Positions 1 to 7,334 of a stretch of DNA of 11,689 nucleotides are shown here, in pieces. This DNA comes from an uncultured Trueperaceae bacterium (GTDB lineage Bacteria > Deinococcota > Deinococci > Deinococcales > Trueperaceae). The notes under the pieces are model-generated. The model was not told where the DNA came from and did no database searches. It was given only the letters and a program-made list of their open reading frames with translations. The DNA lies in NCBI GenBank assembly GCA_937907415.1, contig CALCHY010000271.1, forward strand, positions 1-11,689. The letters run 5' to 3'. The translations under genes were made by a program, and so were the position numbers. Within the stretch, counting starts at the first letter, position 1. Every line of letters begins with the position of its first letter.

Positions 1-113
1 CGACTATCGAGAAGTACAAGGGGCAGGTCAAGGAGTACTTGCGGGCCACTGGGGCCGGGCAAGGGTTGTTGGTGTTTGTGACGGTGGGGAGGGTGGTTGG
101 GGTTAAGGCGTGA
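1..113 (+). CDS. C-terminal fragment of an unidentified protein (possible RecB/Cas4-like nuclease tail)
   Basis: This is the last 36 codons of a gene that starts outside the window; the frame begins at base 3 and ends at TGA 111-113. The fragment holds a helix-like stretch with Q-V-K-E-Y (a QxxxY pattern), followed by a hydrophobic strand, GLLVFVTVGRVV. A QxxxY helix followed by a terminal beta strand is the usual end of the RecB/Cas4-type PD-(D/E)XK nuclease fold. The catalytic part lies outside the window, so this identity is only a suggestion. All six glycines use GGG and most codons end in G, unlike the cassette downstream, where GGC and other codons are common. It is separated from the next gene by 430 bp and is probably not part of the same operon. 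Confidence 0.5.
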   Translation, partial: TIEKYKGQVKEYLRATGAGQGLLVFVTVGRVVGVKA

Positions 114-332
114 GGTCCAAGGTGCCGGGCAGGTATGGAGGGCAGACCGTGACTTGCGCGCCCACCAATCGCCAGACTAAGCCGCGCGTGGTTCGTTCAG
201 ATGGCGCCAAGTAACGTTGTCGTGACGGACGCGTGCCAGAATAAGGTTGGCCGGTCAAACAAGCGGGGAGAAATGTGTTAGACCACAGCTATCTCAAGAC
301 GGACGCCAATCAAGCGGGCATTCACGGTTGTC

Positions 333-356
333 GCGCCGAATCCTTGGCCTCGGCGC
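333..356. repeat. GC-rich inverted repeat upstream of the cassette
   Basis: GCGCCGA at 333-339 is perfectly complementary to TCGGCGC at 350-356, giving a 7-bp stem with a 10-nt loop. No T tract follows, so it is not an intrinsic terminator. It lies about 190 bp upstream of the GTG start of the ATPase gene and could be an operator or an mRNA hairpin. In DNA this GC-rich, a 7-bp match can arise by chance, and its function is unknown. Confidence 0.35.
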
Positions 357-437
357 AAGCCGCTGGAACCAACTGGAACACGTGGCCGAAATGGCCAGAA
401 TACGCACAGCCTACTTCCTGCCACCGAAGCAAGGCCT

Positions 438-465
438 TTGTGATTTCACGCCGTCTCTCTAGTAT
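438..465 (+). promoter_or_regulatory. Weak sigma70-like promoter candidate
   Basis: TTGTGA (438-443) and TAGTAT (460-465) are separated by 16 bp, and each matches 4 of 6 consensus positions. The pair sits about 80 bp upstream of the first gene of the cassette. It is the best such pair I noticed in the leader, but the match is poor and the sigma-factor preferences of the host are unknown. Confidence 0.2.
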
Positions 466-532
466 TCAGAGTCAAGTGCCGCGGCGAACGCGAATGGCCG
501 CCACTAAACTGCAGAACCCTAGCGCAAGAACC

Positions 533-539
533 GGAGGAG
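533..539 (+). promoter_or_regulatory. Ribosome binding site that fixes the GTG start at 544
   Basis: GGAGGAG at 533-539 is a strong Shine-Dalgarno match ending 4 nt before GTG at 544. The protein encoded from this GTG begins with the expected DUF499 N-terminus (LKQACTPRESV), so the GTG, rather than an internal ATG, is taken as the start. Confidence 0.75.
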
Positions 540-543
540 TTTC

Positions 544-3500
544 GTGATTCCGAACCTTAAGCAAGCCTGCACCCCCCGCGAGTCTGTCTTCAACGCGTCA
601 GAAGCCGATACCGTTTACAGCCTTGACGACCTGGGCAAGATAGACGCCAACGCGTTCTTCCAAGAGAACTTCGTGACTTCGGGAATGAAGACACTACTCA
701 CATCCGTGTTCTCGCGAATGGACCGGAGCAATCCGGACGCGAACGGCGCGTTCCTGCTAAGCCAATCGATGGGTGGCGGTAAGACGCACAACCTACTTGC
801 GCTAGCACTTCTTGCGAAGGATCCCAGCCTGCGCAGGAGGGTGATGGAGGGCCTAGGCGGTGTCGGACAGTTCGGCAGCGCTGCAGTCCTGACCTTCAGC
901 GGCCGCGAGAACCCAGAATATGGAATCTGGGGCGAGCTCGCCAAGCGGCTTGGGCGAGAGCAGATGCTCTCTGCATTCTACCAACCCCTGAAGGCGCCCG
1001 GCGAAAGCGACTGGATTAGGCTCCTGACCGACGATCAAAACATCCTGATCCTAATCGACGAGTTGCCGCCCTATCTGAATCAGTCCCTGCAAGTCTCACT
1101 TGGGCAGAGTACGTTGGCCCACGCGACACAATCGGCACTGTCAAACCTGCTCGCGGCCATAAACAGTGGTCGCCTGCCGAACGTGACTTTGGTTCTGACC
1201 GACCTGAGCGGTTCGGCATACTCGCTGGCAAACGACCGCCTTGCCAGCGTACTCAGCGACATGCAGAAGGAGGCCCAGCGTACGGTTCAGGTAATCAGCC
1301 CTGTTCGCTTGGATACTCCAGAGTTGTACGACATACTTAGGACGCGCCTCTTTTGCAAGCTACCTGACGAGGCGGATGTCTCGGAGGTTGCGGCGGGCTT
1401 CCGGTCCGCCATTGAGGCCGCTGGAAAAGCTCTTGATGTCCCTACGGACCGCGCAGACGATCTGCAGAACGCCATCCGCCAAACCTACCCTTTCCATCCT
1501 TCGGTCCAGGACATCTTTGCGCGCTTCCGTGAGAACCAAGGCTACCAGCAGACCCGTGCGCTGATCAGGATCATGAGGCAGGTCGTAGCAGGAATGTGGC
1601 AAGAGGAGGTAGCAGCGGAGCGCTATCTCGTGGGAGTACACGACTTCGACACTGCCAATCCTCGCCTATATGCCGAACTCGAGAAGATTAATGATCGCTT
1701 TGGGAACGCCATTGCGCACGACATATCTAACGAGACTCGCACTGCAGTTGCTCAGCAGGTGGACGGTCCGGAGAAGCGCAATGCAAAGGACGTGGCGCGG
1801 CTGGTGCTCATGTCGTCACTCTCGTCAGCGACGGACCCGGTCTTGGGTCTGACGAGGGCTGACATCATCACGTTCTTGGCCGGGCCTAACCGAGCGGTAG
1901 CGGAACTGGACAGCGCGCTCTATGAGCTGACCAACGACGCCTGGTACCTGCACGCTACGGCAGACGGCAGGCTCCTATTCAGGACTACCGAGAACGTCCG
2001 TGCACGCCTGGAATCCAGCGTGCGAAATGTAGTTGGCGACGCCGTTGACAACGAGATCGCCAAGCGCTTGGGTGACCTCTTCAAGCCCGCTCTCAGAGAC
2101 GTTTACCAACAGGTTGAAGCTCTCCCGCGGCTAAAAGACGTGCTCATCAAGTTGGAGCTCAACACCTTGGTGATTGCCAAGCCCGAGAGTCAAGAAGGCA
2201 ACATTCTGCGCGATTTCTACGATTCGCTGCAATACAAGAACCGGGTAATGTTCGTGACTAGCCGCCAAGCAGAGTACGGCGTTGTAGTAGACCGGATGCG
2301 GTACCTGATAGCTGCGAGGGCGCTAGTGAAGGAATTCGAGCACGCCGGCTATAGCGCCAATGATCCACAGCTCAGCGACGCCCGCGACTTGGCAGCTAAG
2401 TACGAGAGCAACTTCTACCAAGCACTCCGCGAAGCGTTCTTCACACTCTTGTCGCCTAGCAAGGCAGGGCTCATTCAGACCGAGTTCAATCCGGAATATT
2501 CCGCCAACCGCTTCGAGGGTGAGGCCGTAATCCGGCAGGCACTCATGGAGAAGAACCAGTACGTTGAGCCTGGTCTAATGATGGATGAGCAGTTCCGAAC
2601 GCGCATCGAGAAGCAGTTGTGGCCCGCAGATCACAAGACGGTCGCTTGGTCACAACTAAAGACCGAAGCAGCTCAAAGCACGGAGTTTCCTATCCATAAC
2701 CCAGGGAAACTGGAGGACGTCCGCGACCAGGCGGTGCAGCGGGGTCACTGGCGGCTGGTAAACGAAGGACGTTACGTAGAGCGGGGGCCATTCGAAGAAG
2801 AGAAGGCCAAGGTGTCCACCCCGAGGCCAATCGGGGAGCCGGACGAGGTTTCGGGGGCAGTGACTCTAGAGGTCAAGCCGATAAATGCAGACCAGGTTTG
2901 GTACGTCTCGCCGAGTGGCGACCGCCAACTCGTACATGGTGGCAAGATCCAGATATCTGACCTCTCAGGCGAGTTTGTAGCGGTCGACACGACAGGTAAG
3001 CACGAGTCTGACGAACCGTTGAAGTGGGCGAACACCATCAGGATCCGCCACCGCCCTTACCAGAACGGCACCTCGCGCAAGGTCGAACTAAAGGCCGTGC
3101 CGCCAGCAGCCATGAAGTACACGATCGACGGCTCCAGCCCGTTGAACGCGGGCCTGCCCTACACCGGACCGTTCGCGATTGCGGATGAAGCAACCACGAT
3201 CCGCGTCATTGCAGAAGCCGGGGGCGTGAGATCAGAAATCGAGACCTTCAACGTGCCCGCCATCATGGGAGATCAGAAGGTCACGGTTGATGAGCTCAAG
3301 CCTGCGACCTGGCGGCGGAGGATGGACGCGCCATCAACGGCCGAGACGTACGAGCTTCTCATGCAGTTCGAAAAGCATGGCGCCCGCTTAGCTGGTATAG
3401 ACCTCACCGCCGAATCCAACCCCCACTATTCCAGTTGGAGCGTAGACGCGAAGAGCCCACTGGGCGTGGCGGAAGTTCGCGAGGTTGCAGATTTGCTCAT

Positions 3501-3630
3501 GAAGCTGCACCCAGGTTGGGAGCTCCGGCTGGAAGTCAGTACGACGAGTTACCCTACGGGTGCGGACCTACTAGCGATTGTAAGTGAGCGCAAGACCCAG
3601 ATTGAACCTAACGAACTCGATCAAGCATGA
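544..3630 (+). CDS. DUF499-family AAA+/P-loop ATPase, anti-phage associated
   Basis: This is a large cytoplasmic ATPase of 1028 aa, with GTG start and TGA stop. The N-terminus (CTPRESV, then a DxxAFFQENF-like stretch) and the Walker A motif S-M-G-G-G-K-T-H at residues 75-82 are typical of DUF499. Walker B is ILILIDELPPY (about 167-177), and a sensor-like strand VTLVLTDLSG follows near 214-223. YPFHPS at 315-320 and the QGYQQTRALIRIMRQ block (about 333-347) match the conserved middle of the family. A winged-helix-like segment covers about 438-482. Near 857-895 is a Y-T-I-D-G-S-S-P motif like the small chitobiase/hexosaminidase C-terminal beta-sandwich, followed by a predicted alpha/beta tail. 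From memory, DUF499 is also the family of BREX BrxC/PglY. In this cassette the protein probably powers DNA sensing or complex remodelling, which is inference. The next gene starts inside its stop codon (ATGA), implying coupled translation. No frameshift or missing nucleotide-binding residue is visible. Confidence 0.9.
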   Translation: MIPNLKQACTPRESVFNASEADTVYSLDDLGKIDANAFFQENFVTSGMKTLLTSVFSRMDRSNPDANGAFLLSQSMGGGKTHNLLALALLAKDPSLRRRVMEGLGGVGQFGSAAVLTFSGRENPEYGIWGELAKRLGREQMLSAFYQPLKAPGESDWIRLLTDDQNILILIDELPPYLNQSLQVSLGQSTLAHATQSALSNLLAAINSGRLPNVTLVLTDLSGSAYSLANDRLASVLSDMQKEAQRTVQVISPVRLDTPELYDILRTRLFCKLPDEADVSEVAAGFRSAIEAAGKALDVPTDRADDLQNAIRQTYPFHPSVQDIFARFRENQGYQQTRALIRIMRQVVAGMWQEEVAAERYLVGVHDFDTANPRLYAELEKINDRFGNAIAHDISNETRTAVAQQVDGPEKRNAKDVARLVLMSSLSSATDPVLGLTRADIITFLAGPNRAVAELDSALYELTNDAWYLHATADGRLLFRTTENVRARLESSVRNVVGDAVDNEIAKRLGDLFKPALRDVYQQVEALPRLKDVLIKLELNTLVIAKPESQEGNILRDFYDSLQYKNRVMFVTSRQAEYGVVVDRMRYLIAARALVKEFEHAGYSANDPQLSDARDLAAKYESNFYQALREAFFTLLSPSKAGLIQTEFNPEYSANRFEGEAVIRQALMEKNQYVEPGLMMDEQFRTRIEKQLWPADHKTVAWSQLKTEAAQSTEFPIHNPGKLEDVRDQAVQRGHWRLVNEGRYVERGPFEEEKAKVSTPRPIGEPDEVSGAVTLEVKPINADQVWYVSPSGDRQLVHGGKIQISDLSGEFVAVDTTGKHESDEPLKWANTIRIRHRPYQNGTSRKVELKAVPPAAMKYTIDGSSPLNAGLPYTGPFAIADEATTIRVIAEAGGVRSEIETFNVPAIMGDQKVTVDELKPATWRRRMDAPSTAETYELLMQFEKHGARLAGIDLTAESNPHYSSWSVDAKSPLGVAEVREVADLLMKLHPGWELRLEVSTTSYPTGADLLAIVSERKTQIEPNELDQA

Positions 3631-4307
3631 GCACCGAAAGCACCACCGCAACACGCGGGTTCGGGTACCAGCCTGGACTTAGTGGGGGGTACCATTTCGA
3701 GGTTCGTGTGAATACCGCAGGTGGAGTCACATTATCCGAGCGCCACGAGGCAGGTGCAAACGCGGCGAGTAGCAGGAAAGCGATCGAAGCTCGAGTTGTT
3801 GCTGAGGCGAAGCCCTTGTGCTGGCAACAGCTTCAAGGAGCGGTAGCGAACGAGTTCAATACGCGCCTCAAGCAGGGGCAGCTCCGCCCTGGACGCTGGT
3901 TGAAGGGACCCACCCCTTTGGCGCCACACTTCGGCAAGGAGCTAGCTCTGCTCTTGTGGGCTGTGGAGGACCAAGACACAACGGTTATGCCTCGGATGCT
4001 AGCCAATTGGCGCGGCCTCGCGCCCGAGGAGAGGTGGTGGTTCTACACCACCATAAGCGCCACTCGGCGGGCCGCGGACGCCAACTCAAAGTACGGCTGG
4101 AGGGCGGCCATCAAGGTTGCCTTCCTCGCAGACCCGCAAGACCTCGGGCTAGAGTCGCTGCATTCCACCAGCCTTACGCCAGCTAATACCCAACCTCCAT
4201 CACCGCCACAACCCAATAATCCGCAAGCTAAGCACACGGCGCCATCAGCAGAGGCATCCTCCAACCCGCAAGGCAGCCTCTTCTCGGACCCTTCGCTAAA
4301 GACGTGA
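3627..4307 (+). CDS. DUF3780 protein, anti-phage associated
   Basis: This 226-aa protein is recognised as DUF3780 from several blocks: N-terminal GFG...GYHFEVRV (residues 11-28), W-x-x-L-x-x-x-V-A-N-E-F-N-x-R-L-K (about 66-82), GRWLKG (89-94), FGKELALLLWAVED (102-115) and NWRGLAPEERWWFY (127-140), then GWRAA at 157-161. No catalytic residues are known to me for this family, which usually occurs beside DUF499 and DUF1156 genes. It may be an adaptor or DNA-recognition subunit; that is inference. From about residue 181 the protein becomes a Pro/Gln/Asn/Ser-rich, probably disordered tail ending in QGSLF (215-219), which resembles a sliding-clamp-binding peptide. The ATG overlaps the stop of the ATPase gene by 4 nt (ATGA), and no Shine-Dalgarno is visible, so translation is probably coupled. 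A 109-nt gap follows. Confidence 0.88.
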   Translation: MSTESTTATRGFGYQPGLSGGYHFEVRVNTAGGVTLSERHEAGANAASSRKAIEARVVAEAKPLCWQQLQGAVANEFNTRLKQGQLRPGRWLKGPTPLAPHFGKELALLLWAVEDQDTTVMPRMLANWRGLAPEERWWFYTTISATRRAADANSKYGWRAAIKVAFLADPQDLGLESLHSTSLTPANTQPPSPPQPNNPQAKHTAPSAEASSNPQGSLFSDPSLKT

Positions 4308-4416
4308 GGGAGCTGCTGCCGTACGGGTGAAGAAAGCCTGGTGGCATAGCGCGACCCGGCTAGTCCGGTAGAAGCCGATAACCCAAACCAGCTATTGAAC
4401 AGGAGAAGTTGAGCAC
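4308..4416 (+). other. 109-nt gap between the DUF3780 and methylase genes
   Basis: This is the only sizeable gap inside the cassette; the other junctions are a 4-nt overlap and gaps of 8 and 7 nt. It contains an imperfect hairpin (ACCCGG at 4354-4359 with CCGGT at 4365-4369, one bulged C) without a T tract, so it is not a terminator. No convincing -35/-10 pair is visible. The methylase Shine-Dalgarno AGGAGA lies at 4401-4406, 10 nt before the ATG. Confidence 0.5.
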
Positions 4417-7326
4417 ATGGGGACGAACACTACGAGTCAAGGCGGCAACGGGCATCAGAGAGCGTTCATCGAGACTCAGTTTCCGGTGGCCAAGCTCTCC
4501 GCCGAGTCCTATAAGGAACGAAAGGCCGGTTCGGGCCAGACGCTTACTGGGTTAGGAAAGTGGTGGGGCCGCAAGCCGCTAGTGCTGGTCCGAGCAATCG
4601 TCCTAGGGTTGCTGATGCCCGCTTCGGACGACCCTGCCAAGGACCGGGCCGCCTTCCTCGCGCTGATGACGATGGATGAGGAGGGCCTCCGCCGGCGGCG
4701 CTCCAAGGCGTTGTCTGCCAAGCAAGTCTCGGAGGCTCTTTCTCCAGAGCTCACTGGCCACGCCATCCAGGATGGGCGCTGGGTATCAGGCATAAGCCGA
4801 GAGGAACGGGCGGGGCTTCAGGATTTGGCATTCGACACGCTTAGTTACGAGGAGAAGCTCACCTTCTGTTTGCGGCCCGAGGAAATAGCTGGCCCTTCCC
4901 CGGAGGCTTGGGTGAAGATCAACACGCATCTCGATACGAAGGCTTCCTCATTGCCCGAACTCGTGCGCGAGTTAGGGGAGAAACGTTACGGCCGTGTTCC
5001 ACAAGTAGGGGATGCCTTTGCTGGTGGGGGCTCCATTCCGTTCGAGGCCGCGCGCGTTGGGTGCGACGTGTACGCCAGTGACATTAACCCAGTAGCTGGT
5101 CTGCTCACCTGGGCAGCGTTGAACATCGTCGGCGGCGGCAAGGAAGTGGTGGCCGAGGTCAAGCGAGCACAGGAGCAAGTATATGAAGCTGTTCTCAAGC
5201 AGGTTGAAGCTTGGGAAATAGAGCGTAACGAGCAAGGCTGGGTGGCCGAAGCGTACCTCTACTGCAACGAAGTGCGTGACCCGCGTTCCGGTTGGTCAGT
5301 GCCGCTGGCGCCCAGTTGGGTGATCGCCACACGCAACAACATAGTCGCCGAACTTGTACCGGACCGGGCGAACAAACGGTTCGAGATCCAAATCAAGGAG
5401 AACGTGAGCCCGACGGCCATGAAGGAGGCGGCCGCGAACGGCACGTGGAGTAACGGGGTGAAGTCACCGGTCACTCGTGACGGTGAGTGGTTGATCCCCA
5501 GCCAACGTACAGTAACCGCCGTCGACCAATTGCGCGGTCCGAACGGCCTGCGACTATGGGAGAACGACGACGTGGTTCCGCGTCCTAATGACGTCTTCCA
5601 AGAGCGCCTCTACTGTATCCGTTGGCGGGACCCAGAGACAGGGAGCCGGCATTACCGGGCCCCCGACCTTGCTGACTTGCAGCGTGAGGAGCGCGTGCTG
5701 CAGTTGCTGCGCGAACGCTTTGTTACGTGGCAGGAGCAGGGATTCATCCCGACTCGGGAGATTGAGCCCGGCAACAAGACTGACGAGCCGATTCGCACCC
5801 GTGGTTGGACTCACTGGCACCATCTGTTCAATCCGCGGCAGTTGTTGCTGGGGGGGCAATTTGCTGACTCGGCTGATAATTTGCGCGCTCCACTCGAATC
5901 CAGCGTCGGACTTATGCTTGCAAGCGGTCGAGTTAGCAACTACAATAGCAGGTTATGTGTTTGGGATCCATCGACCGAGATTGGTAAGTTGACTTTCTTG
6001 AACCAGGCACTCAACACGCTCATGAACTACCCAGCCCGAACCTGGGCACGCAGCGAGGGCATTTGCGTTGCAGATTATGGATCTCTGCCGGCCCAGAGCC
6101 CTGCCGTGGTTCAAGTGGCAGACGCGCGTACGGAGATTCACGAAGCCGATTTATGGCTCACCGACCCCGGCTATGGCGACGCGGTCAACTACGACGAAAT
6201 CTCCGAGTTCTTCCTGGCCTGGTACGACAAGCGCCTGCCCAAACTATTCCCCGACTGGTACACCGACTCTCGCCGCGCCCTCAACATCAAGGGTGAGGGC
6301 GAGCAGTTCCGCCTTGGACTAACTGCTGCGTATTCCAACCTCACCAAGCACATGTCAGATGACGGCTACCAAGTAATCATGTTCACCCACCAGGATCCGT
6401 CTGTCTGGGCCGACGTCGGCCTGACGATATGGGCAGCAGGCTTGCAGGTTGTTACGGCCTGGACCATCGCAACTGAGACCGGCGCCACCGGCCTCAGGCA
6501 AGGCAACTACGTGCAGGGCACGGTCTGTCTCGTACTCCGCAAACGAACAGGCAACTCCTTCGGCTACCTGAACGACATCTCTCCCGAGATCGAGGATGAG
6601 GTCAAGAGGCAGCTCGAGACGATGCGCAAGCTAGACGATGACGAGGACCCCAGTTTCGGTGATGCCGACTACCAGCTGGCCGCCTACGCGGCCGCGCTGA
6701 AGGTGCTCACCTCTTACGGCGAAATCGGCGAAATAGATATTGCACGCGAGCTCAGGCGCCCGCGGGTAAGGGGCGAGCGGTCACCAATCACCGCACTGAT
6801 CGAGCAGGCAGTAGACATAGCCACGAACGCAATGGTGCCACGTGGCATTCAACCCCGGACTTGGCGTCGGCTTAACCCAGACGAGCGCCTGTACGTAAAG
6901 GGCATTGAGGTCGAAGGCAGCGGCGAGGCCCGCGAAGGGGTGTTCAATGAACTCGCCCGGTCGTTCGGAGCCACAAACGTCGCCGACCTCTTCGGCTCCA
7001 GTCGCGCCAACAGCGCACGCTTCAAGACGCCAAGCGAGTTCCGCGCGCGCAACCTCGCCGAGCTGGGAGGTGGAGGATTCGCCGGTTCGCTTATACGCCG
7101 CGTCCTCCTAGCCGTGTTTGAGACCACAGAACAGGAAACTAGTGATCCTCGCCCGGCTCGTGATTCTCTGGCGCGGGACATGGGTCAGGATTACTGGCAG
7201 GAGCAGGACCGAATTGTGGAACTACTGCGCTTCTTGATCAAGCGGTCCGCTTCCCTTCAACACTGGAGCGAAGACCGAGCGGCCATGGACGCTTTGGCAA
7301 CCTCCATTGCGTCGCACAGGCTTTAG
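4417..7326 (+). CDS. DUF1156-type DNA methyltransferase (putative amino-methylase), anti-phage associated
   Basis: This 969-aa protein is a predicted S-adenosylmethionine-dependent DNA methylase, likely adenine-N6 or cytosine-N4 by class. The N-terminal DUF1156 block is clear: FIETQFPVAKLS (about 18-29) and LGKWWGRKPLVLVRA (about 46-60, WWGRKP at 49-54, cf. the usual WWARRP). SAM-binding motif I is D199-A-F-A-G-G-G-S, followed by the acidic strand DVYASDINPVAG. Catalytic motif IV is D583-P-G-Y-G-D-A-V-N-Y, where DPPY is normal. The roughly 380 residues between them contain WTHWHHLFNPRQLL (about 464-477), a family-like motif, and probably target-recognition material. The C-terminal third is family-specific and not otherwise identifiable. 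The start is supported by AGGAGA at 4401-4406. In the cassette it would mark host DNA as self, as methylases do in DISARM and BREX. The stop lies 8 nt before the PLD-helicase gene. The sequence specificity cannot be read from the sequence. Confidence 0.92.
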   Translation: MGTNTTSQGGNGHQRAFIETQFPVAKLSAESYKERKAGSGQTLTGLGKWWGRKPLVLVRAIVLGLLMPASDDPAKDRAAFLALMTMDEEGLRRRRSKALSAKQVSEALSPELTGHAIQDGRWVSGISREERAGLQDLAFDTLSYEEKLTFCLRPEEIAGPSPEAWVKINTHLDTKASSLPELVRELGEKRYGRVPQVGDAFAGGGSIPFEAARVGCDVYASDINPVAGLLTWAALNIVGGGKEVVAEVKRAQEQVYEAVLKQVEAWEIERNEQGWVAEAYLYCNEVRDPRSGWSVPLAPSWVIATRNNIVAELVPDRANKRFEIQIKENVSPTAMKEAAANGTWSNGVKSPVTRDGEWLIPSQRTVTAVDQLRGPNGLRLWENDDVVPRPNDVFQERLYCIRWRDPETGSRHYRAPDLADLQREERVLQLLRERFVTWQEQGFIPTREIEPGNKTDEPIRTRGWTHWHHLFNPRQLLLGGQFADSADNLRAPLESSVGLMLASGRVSNYNSRLCVWDPSTEIGKLTFLNQALNTLMNYPARTWARSEGICVADYGSLPAQSPAVVQVADARTEIHEADLWLTDPGYGDAVNYDEISEFFLAWYDKRLPKLFPDWYTDSRRALNIKGEGEQFRLGLTAAYSNLTKHMSDDGYQVIMFTHQDPSVWADVGLTIWAAGLQVVTAWTIATETGATGLRQGNYVQGTVCLVLRKRTGNSFGYLNDISPEIEDEVKRQLETMRKLDDDEDPSFGDADYQLAAYAAALKVLTSYGEIGEIDIARELRRPRVRGERSPITALIEQAVDIATNAMVPRGIQPRTWRRLNPDERLYVKGIEVEGSGEAREGVFNELARSFGATNVADLFGSSRANSARFKTPSEFRARNLAELGGGGFAGSLIRRVLLAVFETTEQETSDPRPARDSLARDMGQDYWQEQDRIVELLRFLIKRSASLQHWSEDRAAMDALATSIASHRL

Positions 7327-7334
7327 GGGCCTGC

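Larger units (their letters stand above)
114..543 (+). other. 430-bp stretch with no supported gene; leader of the defence cassette
   Basis: I find no convincing gene here on either strand. Two overlapping open frames (247-462 and a GTG-started one at 275-547) have irregular compositions, no family resemblance and no continuity with neighbours, and the second would run into the start of the ATPase gene. I saw no tRNA-like cloverleaf, no intrinsic terminator with a T tract after the upstream gene, and no direct repeats. The notable items are a perfect 7-bp inverted repeat at 333-356 and a weak sigma70-like pair: TTGTGA at 438-443 and TAGTAT at 460-465, with a 16-bp spacer and 4 of 6 matches in each hexamer. 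If the cassette has its own promoter, it should lie in this stretch. Confidence 0.6.

Noticed and set aside
247..462. 71-codon open frame in the leader
   Set aside because: Overlaps another chance frame, is Arg/Ser/Gly-rich without pattern, and shows no ribosome site or family match.
275..547. 90-codon GTG-started open frame in the leader, with a GGGGAG stretch just upstream
   Set aside because: No recognisable family or regular composition, and it would run 4 nt into the strongly supported start of the ATPase gene. Open frames of this size are common by chance in GC-rich DNA.
4354..4369. Hairpin in the gap before the methylase as a terminator
   Set aside because: The stem is short and bulged, and no T run follows. 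The downstream gene belongs to the same functional set.
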